Shown here: positions 1 to 6,444 of the stretch, in pieces
Layout: each line of letters begins with the position of its first letter
Numbering within the stretch: position 1 is the stretch's first letter
Assembly: GCA_035696925.1 (NCBI GenBank)
Contig: DASSDW010000020.1
Location: 1-14,104, forward strand
From: JAJNBA01 sp035696925
GTDB taxonomy: Bacteria > Actinomycetota > UBA4738 > HRBIN12
DNA: 14,104 nt
Direction: 5' to 3'
The notes under the pieces: model-generated
Database searches by the model: none
What the model saw: only the letters and a program-made list of their open reading frames with translations
Told to the model about the DNA's origin: nothing
Made by a program: the position numbers and the translations under genes

Positions 1-788
1 AGGTACTTCGCCTCGTAGTCGTAGAACGCGTGATCCTGCGGAACGATCTCACCCGCGACGGAGGCGACCGGGTCGTCGTCGCCGAGGACGGCGCATTCGA
101 TCTCCCGGGCCCCCTCGGCCGCCTTCTCCACGAGCGCGTCCCGCGCGAACCGGAACGCCTCCTCGAGACCGGCGGCGAGCTCCCCGGTGTCGTGCACCTT
201 CGACACACCCACGGAGGAACCGAGCGTCGCCGGTTTCGTGAAGATGGGGTACCCGAGCGCCTCCGCGGCGGCCTCGATCGTCTCGGGATCGTCGACCCAG
301 GCGGACTCGCGCACCGCCTCGTACGGACCGACCGGGAGCCCCGCCGCGACGAACAGCCGCTTCTGCACGTCCTTGTCCATCCCGAGAGCGGAGCCGAGGA
401 CGCCCGCACCGACGTACGGGACGCCGGCGAGCTCGAGGAGGCCCTGCACCGTGCCGTCCTCGCCGTAGGGCCCGTGGAGCACGGGGAAGACCACGTCGAT
501 CGGCTCACGCGATCCGTCGGCCCCGACGATCTCCGCCGACATCCCCTCGGCCGCGAGCTCCACGGATCCGCCGCTGCCGTCCGTGACCTCGGGCAGGCGG
601 CCGGTCTCGGACGGGAGAGCCGGCGGGCCCGCGACGCGATGCCAGCGGCCCTCGCGGGTGATCCCGATCGGGATCACCTCGGTCCGCTCCGGATCGAGCG
701 CATCGATCACCGAACGGGCGGACAGGCACGACACCTCGTGCTCGGCCGACCGGCCGCCGAACAGGACGGCGACGCGCCGGCGCTTCAT
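1..788 (-). CDS. ddl: D-alanine--D-alanine ligase (partial, C-terminus beyond window)
   Basis: ATP-grasp enzyme that joins two D-alanines for the peptidoglycan stem peptide, in the cytoplasm. About 262 codons are present; the family is usually 340-370 residues, so roughly the last quarter lies outside the window. The N-terminus shows the VLFGGRSAEHEVS motif, with Glu16 in the place of the substrate-binding Glu of DdlB. It is followed by FPVLHGPYGEDGTVQG, GMDKDVQK, the TKPATLGSSVGVSKV serine loop and FYDYEAKY at the cut edge. The ATG at 788 overlaps the stop of the upstream PLP enzyme gene by ATGA, so translation is probably coupled and the gene is the last visible member of a plsC-PLP enzyme-ddl operon. 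The identification rests on several consecutive family motifs and is secure. Confidence 0.95.
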   Translation of the reverse strand, partial: MKRRRVAVLFGGRSAEHEVSCLSARSVIDALDPERTEVIPIGITREGRWHRVAGPPALPSETGRLPEVTDGSGGSVELAAEGMSAEIVGADGSREPIDVVFPVLHGPYGEDGTVQGLLELAGVPYVGAGVLGSALGMDKDVQKRLFVAAGLPVGPYEAVRESAWVDDPETIEAAAEALGYPIFTKPATLGSSVGVSKVHDTGELAAGLEEAFRFARDALVEKAAEGAREIECAVLGDDDPVASVAGEIVPQDHAFYDYEAKY

Positions 789-1972
789 GCCTTGTCGAGG
801 GCCCGGGTGAAGTCCTCGATCAGATCGTCGGGGTCCTCGAGCCCGACGGCCACCCGCAGGAGCCCGTCGGCGATCCCCGCCGACCGCCGTGCCTCGGGAT
901 CGACCTGTCGGTGGGTGGTGGAAGCGGGGTGCGCGACCAGGGTCATCACGCTCCCCAGGCTCCCGCCGATCCAGCCGAGCTCCAGCGCCTCCGCGACCCG
1001 GCTGCCTGCCTCCAGCCCTCCCGCCACTTCGAAGGCCAGCGTGCCCCCGAACCCTCGCAGCTGGCGTGCGGCGATCCCGTGCTGCGGATGCGAGGCGAGC
1101 CCCGGGTAGTGGATACGCTGGACGGAGGGATGGGCGGCGAGCGCGTCGGCCAACCTTCCCGCGGACGCGCAATGGTGGTCCATCCGCAGGCCGAGGGTCG
1201 AGAGGCCGCGCAGACAGAGCCAGGCCTCCAGCGGCTGCATGCTTCCACCCAGATCGATGACGGTGGCGCGCAGCCTCCGGAAGAGGTCCTCGTTCGTGCA
1301 CGCGACCCCGCCGATGAGATCCGCGTGCCCGCCGATGTACTTCGTCGCGGAGTGCAGCACGACGTCGAAGCCCAGGCTGATCGGAGTGCAGAGGTAGGGG
1401 GACGCGAACGTGTTGTCGACGGCGGACAGGACCCCCGCTTCGCGGCACAGCTCGGCGAGCATCGCCAGGTCCGGGACGGTGGTCGTGGGATTCACGATCG
1501 TCTCGCAATAGAAGAGATCGGCGCCGGGGAGGGCGTCACGGACCTGGTCGGCATCCGTGGGGTCCACGAACGTCGTCTCGATCCCGAAGCGGGGCAGGAC
1601 GTGCTGCAGCATCGACACGGTGCCGCCGTAGAGCGCCGTGCCCGCCACGATCCGCGAACCCGCGCTCGCGACGGTCAGGAGGAGCGACGAGATGGCCGCC
1701 ATGCCCGAGGCGAATCCGATCGCGGACTCCGCGTCTTCGAGATCGGCCATCGCGGACTGGAACGCGTCGACGGTGGGGTTCCCGTACCCGCGCGAGTACA
1801 CGTAGCCCGGGCCGTCGAAGCGGATCGCGCGCGCGAACTCCTCGTTCGTCTCGAACCGGAACGTCGAGGACTGGAAGATCGGCATGCTGCTCGACGACTG
1901 CTCCGGCAGCGCGGGCCGATGTGGGTGCACGGTTCGCGTCTGGAACCGGCGCCGTTTCCCCGGGTCGCTCAT
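785..1972 (-). CDS. PLP-dependent trans-sulfuration enzyme (cystathionine gamma-synthase/lyase family)
   Basis: A Cys/Met metabolism PLP enzyme of 395 residues, normal length for the family. Visible motifs are YSRGYGNPT (59-67), ALYGGT (113-118), the C-E-T-x-x-N-P segment (156-162), DNTFASP (186-192), the PLP Schiff-base lysine in SATKYIGG (Lys211) and SLGSVMTLVAHPASTTH near the C-terminus. The LYGGT motif lacks the cysteine (LYGCT) typical of methionine gamma-lyases, so cystathionine gamma-synthase, gamma-lyase or O-acylhomoserine sulfhydrylase is more likely; sequence alone does not decide. I chose the ATG at 1972, 10 bases after the plsC stop. The longer start at 2014 would overlap plsC by 32 bases and add an unconserved leader. 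The stop overlaps the ddl start (ATGA). Confidence 0.88.
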   Translation of the reverse strand: MSDPGKRRRFQTRTVHPHRPALPEQSSSSMPIFQSSTFRFETNEEFARAIRFDGPGYVYSRGYGNPTVDAFQSAMADLEDAESAIGFASGMAAISSLLLTVASAGSRIVAGTALYGGTVSMLQHVLPRFGIETTFVDPTDADQVRDALPGADLFYCETIVNPTTTVPDLAMLAELCREAGVLSAVDNTFASPYLCTPISLGFDVVLHSATKYIGGHADLIGGVACTNEDLFRRLRATVIDLGGSMQPLEAWLCLRGLSTLGLRMDHHCASAGRLADALAAHPSVQRIHYPGLASHPQHGIAARQLRGFGGTLAFEVAGGLEAGSRVAEALELGWIGGSLGSVMTLVAHPASTTHRQVDPEARRSAGIADGLLRVAVGLEDPDDLIEDFTRALDKA

Positions 1973-1982
1973 GGCGGGCAGC

Positions 1983-2645
1983 CTACTTCGTCCATCGTCG
2001 CGGGTAGCGGTCACGGAGATCGACGGCGAGCCGGGTGATCGCGTCCATCACCTCCCCGGTCAGCGTGCGCAGCTCCACCTGCCCCCCGTCGGGTCCGCCG
2101 GGGAGCGAGATCGGCTCGCCGACCGTGGTCCAGATCGGCCGGCCGAACTTCAGGGATCCCCGTCCCGACTTCTGCCAGACGGCCCGCGATCCCCAACTGG
2201 CCATCGGGATGATCGGCACGCCGCTCGCGAGCGCCACCCGGACGAGACCGGTCTTGCCCTCCATCGGCAATCCGTCGTCGCGCCTCGTGACCGTGCCCTC
2301 GGGGTAGACGACGATCACCTCCCCGCGACCGAGCGCTGCGACGGCGACATCGAGCGAAGAACGGTCGCGCGTGCCCCGCGAGACCGGGATCTGGCCGGCC
2401 CCGCGGAGCGCGCGCCCCACCACGGGGATCCTGAACAGGTCCTCCTTCGCGAGGAACCGCGGGCGGCGGTGGGCACGCACGATCGCGTCTCCGTTCGTCA
2501 GAGGATCCAGGTAGGAGATGTGGTTGCACGCGACGATCGCCGGTCCGCTCGTGGGGATGCGATCCAGATGCTCGTACGACAGCCGGAACCAGAACCGCAG
2601 CGGTGGGAGCGCCACCGCCTTGGCGACGTGATACCAGGGTTCCGT
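1983..2645 (-). CDS. plsC: 1-acyl-sn-glycerol-3-phosphate acyltransferase family protein (PlsC-like), apparent ACG start
   Basis: Membrane-associated acyltransferase that acylates lysophosphatidate or a related lysophospholipid. Counting from 2645 there are 220 residues, a normal PlsC length. Motif I is NHISYLD (His42, Asp47), motif II IPVSRGTR (86-93) and motif III YPEGTVTR (114-121). There is no ATG, GTG or TTG at the expected N-terminus. The best-placed codon is ACG at 2645, 7 bases after the core of a perfect GAGGAGGG Shine-Dalgarno. The first canonical in-frame codon is a GTG at 2615 without a ribosome site, which would remove the conserved Trp-Tyr segment. The frame stays open far upstream, but that part overlaps cofC on the other strand and has no family match. 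Function is secure; the start is uncertain. Confidence 0.85.
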   Translation of the reverse strand, partial: TEPWYHVAKAVALPPLRFWFRLSYEHLDRIPTSGPAIVACNHISYLDPLTNGDAIVRAHRRPRFLAKEDLFRIPVVGRALRGAGQIPVSRGTRDRSSLDVAVAALGRGEVIVVYPEGTVTRRDDGLPMEGKTGLVRVALASGVPIIPMASWGSRAVWQKSGRGSLKFGRPIWTTVGEPISLPGGPDGGQVELRTLTGEVMDAITRLAVDLRDRYPRRWTK

Positions 2646-2673
2646 TGCCGTCCCTCCTCGCTCGGGCGCGGTG

Positions 2674-2679
2674 AGGGTA
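2674..2679 (-). promoter_or_regulatory. Putative -10 box of the plsC operon
   Basis: TACCCT on the minus strand fits the actinobacterial TANNNT -10 pattern. It would put the transcript start near 2667, giving a leader of about 22 bases that contains the GAGGAGGG ribosome site. No convincing -35 box is visible. Confidence 0.3.
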
Positions 2680-2693
2680 CCGCGGGGGCTCGC

Positions 2694-2699
2694 TAGGCT
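2694..2699 (+). promoter_or_regulatory. Putative -10 box for cofC
   Basis: TAGGCT lies 9 bases before the GTG start of cofC and there is no Shine-Dalgarno, which fits a leaderless or nearly leaderless transcript. The whole plsC/cofC divergent gap is only 63 bases. Confidence 0.3.
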
Positions 2700-2708
2700 G
2701 GCGAGCTC

Positions 2709-3353
2709 GTGCGCGCGATCGCCCTCCCCGTGAAGTCCCTCGGCCACGCGAAGTCCCGGCTGTCCTCGCTCCTCGCTCCGCTCGAGCGGGGCGCGCTCGC
2801 CCTCGCGATGTTCGAGGACGTCTTGGACGCCACCCTGGCCGTCGACGGCTGGGAGACGTGGGTCGTCTCCTCCGATGAGAGCGTCCTGGAGATCGCCCTG
2901 GCTCGGGGGGCGCACGGGATCTCGGAGCTTCGACCGACGCTCCGTTCCGCGACGCTCCAGATCGAGGCGGAGGCCGCGGCCCGATCCACCGAGGCGCTCG
3001 CGATCCTGCTGGCCGACACCCCGCTCGTGACCCTCGAGGCACTGCGAGCGGCGCTGCACACGCTCGGTCCCGTGGTGATCGCCCCGTCCTCGGACGAACG
3101 TGGCACGAACCTCCTGCTCCGCAGGCCGCCGGGAGCCATCCCGAGCCGCTTCGGTCCGGATTCGTTCCGGCGGCACCTCCAGACGGCCGCCGAACGCGGC
3201 CTGCCGACGGCCGTCGTCGAACGGGAGGAGCTGTCCTTCGACGTGGACGAGCCGGGCGATATCCTCACGGTGCTCGAGACCCGGCGCCCGGGGCGGACGC
3301 TCGACGTGTGCCGGGACATGGATCTCGCCGGCAGGCTGGCGGCACGGACCTGA
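2709..3353 (+). CDS. cofC: 2-phospho-L-lactate / phosphoenolpyruvate guanylyltransferase (F420 biosynthesis)
   Basis: Nucleotidyltransferase that activates 2-phospholactate or phosphoenolpyruvate with GTP during coenzyme F420 synthesis (CofC/FbiD). The 214-residue length fits. It begins IALPVKSLGHAKSRL, the usual nucleotide-binding opening. It continues with ALAMFEDVLDAT, VVSSDESV, an ADTPLVT metal-binding segment (102-108, normally ADLPL), ERGTNLLLRRPPGAIPSRFGPDSF (130-153) and the LSFDVDEPGDI ending (175-185). The GTG at 2709 starts directly at the conserved N-terminus. The mid-protein LNAAL-type motif is replaced by a divergent TLRSATLQIEAEA stretch, so substrate preference is uncertain. 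It is divergent from plsC and followed 11 bases later by the cold-shock-like gene. In mycobacteria the orthologous gene also lies between hupB and ddlA. Confidence 0.9.
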   Translation: MRAIALPVKSLGHAKSRLSSLLAPLERGALALAMFEDVLDATLAVDGWETWVVSSDESVLEIALARGAHGISELRPTLRSATLQIEAEAAARSTEALAILLADTPLVTLEALRAALHTLGPVVIAPSSDERGTNLLLRRPPGAIPSRFGPDSFRRHLQTAAERGLPTAVVEREELSFDVDEPGDILTVLETRRPGRTLDVCRDMDLAGRLAART

Positions 3354-3364
3354 CAGGAGCGAGT

Positions 3365-3574
3365 GTGGATCAGGGGACGATCAAGGACTTCGACGAGGAG
3401 GGTCGTACCGGCGTGCTGCTCACCGACGACCGCGTGGAGGTCGTCATCGACGTAGACTCGCTCGATGCCTCGGGGATCCGCACGCTGCGGATCGGTCAGC
3501 GGGTGAAGTTCGAGACGGAGCAGCGAGACGGGGCGACGGTCGCTCGTTCCCTGCGCATCGTGACCTGGGACTAG
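3365..3574 (+). CDS. Small degenerate cold-shock-domain-like protein
   Basis: A 69-residue protein with the layout of a cold-shock (OB-fold) domain: GTIKDFDEEGRTGVLLTDD, then VEVVIDVDSL, then a closing GQRVKFETEQRDGATVARSLRI. The aromatic and basic residues of the canonical nucleic-acid-binding motifs are missing: RNP1 KGFGFI reads RTGVLL, and RNP2 VFVH reads VVID. Binding to RNA by the usual stacking surface is therefore doubtful. The GTG at 3365 is preceded by AGGAG at a 5-base spacing, which decides it over the in-frame ATG at 3308 inside cofC. It is probably co-transcribed with cofC. The stop lies 11 bases from the convergent HU stop. Confidence 0.72.
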   Translation: MDQGTIKDFDEEGRTGVLLTDDRVEVVIDVDSLDASGIRTLRIGQRVKFETEQRDGATVARSLRIVTWD

Positions 3575-3585
3575 ACCGCGCCGTC

Positions 3586-3876
3586 CTAGCCGGAGTTGTT
3601 GTCCAGGACCTGGTGGCGGAACTCCTTGCCCGGCGTGAACGCCGGGAGGTCGCGCTCCGGGACGACGATGGGGACGTCGGGCTGCCGAGGATTGCGGGCG
3701 ATCCGACGGTTGCGATGTTTCCGCTCGAACGTTCCGAAGTCCGCGAGGGTAACGCGATCGCCTTCCACCACCGTTTCGCGGACCGTGTTGATCGCCGCGT
3801 CGATCACGCGGCCGACCTCGGCCTTGCTCAGGCCGGTCTTCTTCGATACCTCGGTGACCAAGCCGCCCTTGTTCAT
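3586..3876 (-). CDS. hup: HU-family nucleoid DNA-binding protein
   Basis: Histone-like protein that bends and compacts DNA as a dimer. The 96 residues match a standard HU. The N-terminal helical part is MNKGGLVTEVSKKTGLSKAEV, then VTLADFGTFERKHRNRRIARNP (42-63), with the beta-arm tip RNPRQPDVPIVVP and the closing FTPGKEFRHQVLDN. The long Lys/Ala-rich tail of mycobacterial HupB is absent. The arm has RQPD where GRNPxTGE is common. The ATG at 3876 has a strong GGAGGG ribosome site 6 bases upstream, and the promoter at 3910-3939 supports a short leader. Its position next to cofC and near ddl matches the mycobacterial locus. Confidence 0.95.
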   Translation of the reverse strand: MNKGGLVTEVSKKTGLSKAEVGRVIDAAINTVRETVVEGDRVTLADFGTFERKHRNRRIARNPRQPDVPIVVPERDLPAFTPGKEFRHQVLDNNSG

Positions 3877-3909
3877 GTTGCTCCCTCCAGGTCGTCGCGG
3901 TTGCATTCG

Positions 3910-3939
3910 AACGTACCGAACGCGGGCCGGAGGGGTCAA
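3910..3939 (-). promoter_or_regulatory. Promoter of the HU gene
   Basis: On the minus strand a TTGACC -35 box (3934-3939) is separated by 18 bases from a TACGTT -10 box (3910-3915). The predicted transcript start near 3903 gives a 27-base leader holding the GGAGGG ribosome site. This is the best vegetative promoter in the window, as expected for an abundant nucleoid protein. Confidence 0.6.
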
Positions 3940-4018
3940 CCGAGCGAGCGTGCGCGGGAGGCATTTCCGTTCCTCGGTCGGATCGTGCCGCGCTCGATGG
4001 CGCCCGCAGCTCCTCCGG

Positions 4019-4024
4019 TAGACT
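4019..4024 (+). promoter_or_regulatory. Putative -10 box for tRNA-Gln
   Basis: TAGACT ends 11 bases before the mature 5' end of the tRNA and fits the TANNNT pattern. No clear -35 box is visible at 16-18 bases. Confidence 0.35.
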
Positions 4025-4035
4025 TGCGAGAACCC

Positions 4036-4106
4036 TGGGGCGTGGTGTAACGGCAGCACGACAGGTTCTGGCCCTGTTAGTCGAGGTTCGAATCCTTGCG
4101 CCCCAG
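4036..4106 (+). tRNA. tRNA-Gln (anticodon CTG)
   Basis: A full cloverleaf can be folded by eye. The acceptor stem TGGGGCG pairs with CGCCCCA over seven bases, and the D stem is GTGT/GCAC. The anticodon stem ACAGG/CCTGT encloses the loop TTCTGGC with CTG at positions 34-36. The T arm CGAGG/CCTTG (one G-T pair) holds TTCGAAT. The discriminator is G and no CCA is encoded, so CCA must be added enzymatically. It is a stand-alone tRNA between divergent HU and the convergent small membrane-peptide gene. Confidence 0.95.
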
Positions 4107-4145
4107 CTTCCGAGGCGAGGACCCTCCCCGTTCGAGCCGCGTTCT

Positions 4146-4262
4146 CTACAGACCCAGGCCGACCAAGAGACCGACGAGCACCACCGCGAGGCTCATCCCG
4201 AACAGCGCGAGCGTTTGTCCGACCTCGCTCCGTAAGCCGTCGTCGTCGTCACGGGTCTGCAT
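4146..4262 (-). CDS. Putative 38-residue C-tail membrane peptide
   Basis: A short open frame of an acidic N-terminal part (MQTRDDDDGLRSEVGQ) followed by about 21 hydrophobic residues (LALFGMSLAVVLVGLLVGLGL) running to the stop, as in a single-span peptide anchored by its C-terminus. Third codon positions are strongly GC-biased from this ATG onward. The 11 in-frame codons back to another ATG at 4295 are not (GCA, TCA, GAA, GAA, CGT), so I prefer 4262. The ribosome site is weak (GAAGAA). It lies 78 bases after, and in the same frame as, the topoisomerase gene, so it may be the last gene of that operon. Function unknown; no family recognised. Confidence 0.5.
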   Translation of the reverse strand: MQTRDDDDGLRSEVGQTLALFGMSLAVVLVGLLVGLGL

Positions 4263-4340
4263 ACGTTCTTCGTACCCTGATGCACGTCGCTCCATACGCG
4301 AAGATGTCGGAACATCGGGCCCGAACTTGAACGGCGACCC

Positions 4341-5369
4341 TCAGGCGGCACGGCGGCGTCGAGCCGACTCAGGTTCCAGGAGGTCGAGCACGCGCGATTC
4401 CACCGCCGCCCGCACACGATCGTCCGTCAGATCCCGGCTCCGCGGCAGCGCGATCGTCTCTCCGTTCAGGAACCGATCGATGACGCGGGGATCGATGTAG
4501 GACGCTCGACACACCGCCGGAGTGTTCCCGAGCGCGTCGGCGACCTCCTTCACGACCGCGGACACCACCCGCTTGCGTGACGTGACCGATCTGAGCCCCT
4601 CCTCCTGCGCGGCGAGGAGAGCGGCGGTGAGCACGGTGGCGTGCCACGTGCGGAAGTCCTTCGCCGAGATGTCCTCGCGCGCGAGGTCCTTGAGGTAGTC
4701 GTTGATGTCCTCCGATCGGACGTCCCGCCACTCGGTCCCGTCACGGAAGGCCAGCAGCTCCCGACCCCCTCCCTTCCGTCGAAGGAGCGCTCGCGTCAAG
4801 CGGGCGAGGGCTTGATCCTCGATCGTCTGGATCCGGCGCTGGCCACCCTTCGCCGAGAAGTCGAACCGCACCTCGTCGCCTCGCACGCGCACGTGAGCCC
4901 GGCGGATCGTCGCCAGCCCGTACGAACCGTTCTCCTCCATGTACGTCTCCGACCCGATCCTGAAGAACCCGAGGTCGAGGAGCCGGACCGCACCCGCCAG
5001 GGCCCGTTCGCGCGTGAGCCCCGGCGACACGACGGCGCGATCGCAGATCCGCCGCATCGCGGGGAGTCGGCGAGCCAGGCGCAGGACGCGATCGAACTTC
5101 TGGCGATCCCGACGGGCCCGCCAATCCTCGTGGTACAGGTACTGTCGACGACCCGCCGAATCGATACCGACCGCCTGGAGGTGCCCGCGGTCGTCGGGAC
5201 AGATCCAGACGTCCTCCCACGCCGGGGGGATGGCCAGGGCTCGGATCCGCTCACGCGTGGCCTCGTCCCGGACCGGCTGCCCGTTCGGGTGCAGGTACGC
5301 GAAGCCGCGACCCTGCCGCCGTCGAGAGATCCCCGGCGAGGTGCACCGCACACGCTTCAGCGCGCTCAT
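4341..5369 (-). CDS. DNA topoisomerase IB (bacterial, poxvirus-type)
   Basis: Type IB topoisomerase that relaxes supercoils through a 3'-phosphotyrosyl intermediate. The 342-residue protein has the family's compact size and complete catalytic set: Arg137 in FFRIGSETYMEENGSYG, Lys174 in FSAKGG, Arg240 in KDFRTWHAT, Asn282 in LGNTPAVCRASY and the nucleophile Tyr291 in SYIDPRVIDRF. These positions closely follow those I recall for the Deinococcus enzyme. The N-terminal DNA clamp domain (about 1-90) includes RGFAYLHPNGQPV and LAIPPAWEDVWICPD. The C-terminus is Arg/Ala-rich. The ATG at 5369 overlaps the stop of the upstream YihY-family gene (ATGA), so the two are translationally coupled. This enzyme is patchily distributed in bacteria and its chromosomal role is not settled. 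Confidence 0.93.
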   Translation of the reverse strand: MSALKRVRCTSPGISRRRQGRGFAYLHPNGQPVRDEATRERIRALAIPPAWEDVWICPDDRGHLQAVGIDSAGRRQYLYHEDWRARRDRQKFDRVLRLARRLPAMRRICDRAVVSPGLTRERALAGAVRLLDLGFFRIGSETYMEENGSYGLATIRRAHVRVRGDEVRFDFSAKGGQRRIQTIEDQALARLTRALLRRKGGGRELLAFRDGTEWRDVRSEDINDYLKDLAREDISAKDFRTWHATVLTAALLAAQEEGLRSVTSRKRVVSAVVKEVADALGNTPAVCRASYIDPRVIDRFLNGETIALPRSRDLTDDRVRAAVESRVLDLLEPESARRRRAA

Positions 5370-6370
5370 CGCCGATCGTCCCCGCTCGGCTCCCCGAACG
5401 TGACGTCGACCCGCTCCTCGGGCCGAGCCCGCTGCTCCTCGGCCTGACTGGCGAGCACCTCGCGATCCTTCGTGGCGAGCGGCGGAGGGGTGAGCGATCT
5501 CGGCCAGAGCCGGCGCGCCAGCACGACGTTGACCTCGCCGGCGAACAGGAAGAGCTGCGCGGCGAGGTAGATCCACGCGAGCAGGCCGATCACGGTCGCG
5601 AACAACCCATAGATGGCGGATGCCCGCCCGATCTGGTGGTCGACGACCCAGCTCCCCACCAACAGCAGCACGGTCCATCCCACCGCGGCGACGACCGCAC
5701 CGGGGAGGACCTGTCGCCACGAGACGCTCGCGACGGTCAGGACACGGAACGCGAACGCGAACAGGGCGACCGAGACGAGGGTCAGCCCCACGAGTGAGAT
5801 CGCGCGCAGGACGATGGACCCCCATCCGGTCTCCGTGCCCGTTCCGGCGAGGAACGTCGAAAGGACGATCGACGCGGCGAAGACGAACAGGAGGAGGAAC
5901 GCGCGCGCGATCCGCCCGAGGAGACCGGGCCGCTCCGCGCGTGGCACGTCCCAGATGTCGTCCATGGCCTGCTGGGCCGCGGCCACGACCGCCGTCCCCG
6001 TCCAGAGCGCGCCGGCCAGCCCGACGGTCAGCGCTACGGGTGATCCGGAAAGTTGTTTCACGCTCTCATCGATGACGTCCCCGATCGACGTCCCGACCAC
6101 CGGGAACCGCTCGAGGACCGAATCGACCAGGCGCTTCTGGAGGTCGGGGTTGCCGTCGAGCACGAAGGCCGCGATCGTGACGAAGACCAACAGGAGTGGG
6201 AACAGGGAGAAGAATCCGTAGTAGGCGATCAAGGCCGCGAGCTGGCTCGCCCGATCGTCACCGAACTTCTTCACGATGGCGAACGGGAACGCCAGCGCTG
6301 GGTGGGCCCGCTGCACGTCGTCGGCGCGGTGCAGCATCCGCTGCGCGGCCCCCTCTTTCGGCTCCGTCAT
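5366..6370 (-). CDS. YihY/BrkB-family inner membrane protein
   Basis: Polytopic membrane protein of 334 residues in the YihY/BrkB (UPF0761) family, once misnamed ribonuclease BN; its function is not established. Family hallmarks are AYYGFFSLFPLLL (49-61), the central ALWTGTAVVAAAQQAMDDIWDVPRAER segment (121-147) and IYLAAQLFLFAGEVNVVLARR (267-287). About six membrane spans fall near 47-70, 112-135, 155-176, 186-212, 218-242 and 255-280. A charged C-terminal tail follows (AEEQRARPEERVD). The ATG at 6370 is preceded by AAGGA at an 8-base spacing, and upstream sequence in frame lacks family similarity. It overlaps the topoisomerase IB gene by 4 bases and is divergent from the zinc-ribbon gene. 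Confidence 0.92.
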   Translation of the reverse strand: MTEPKEGAAQRMLHRADDVQRAHPALAFPFAIVKKFGDDRASQLAALIAYYGFFSLFPLLLVFVTIAAFVLDGNPDLQKRLVDSVLERFPVVGTSIGDVIDESVKQLSGSPVALTVGLAGALWTGTAVVAAAQQAMDDIWDVPRAERPGLLGRIARAFLLLFVFAASIVLSTFLAGTGTETGWGSIVLRAISLVGLTLVSVALFAFAFRVLTVASVSWRQVLPGAVVAAVGWTVLLLVGSWVVDHQIGRASAIYGLFATVIGLLAWIYLAAQLFLFAGEVNVVLARRLWPRSLTPPPLATKDREVLASQAEEQRARPEERVDVTFGEPSGDDRR

Positions 6371-6432
6371 GCCGGGTTCCTTCCCTCGCCTCGACGGGGT
6401 CAAACGCCGAGGTCGGAACGATGCGAGCTCGA

Positions 6433-6438
6433 TAGCCT
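6433..6438 (+). promoter_or_regulatory. Putative -10 box, leaderless gene
   Basis: TAGCCT occupies -12 to -7 relative to the ATG at 6445, and no Shine-Dalgarno is present. This is the geometry expected for a leaderless transcript starting at or very near the A of the ATG. Confidence 0.4.
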
Positions 6439-6444
6439 GTCGGC

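Noticed and set aside
911..2038. Open frame of 375 codons opposite the PLP enzyme gene
   Set aside because: No family motif and the residue composition of a shadow frame.
2646..3176. Upstream extension of plsC as an N-terminal domain
   Set aside because: The frame is open but overlaps cofC on the other strand. The translation is Arg/Glu/Gly-rich without any domain, and the ribosome site near 2655 marks the true start region.
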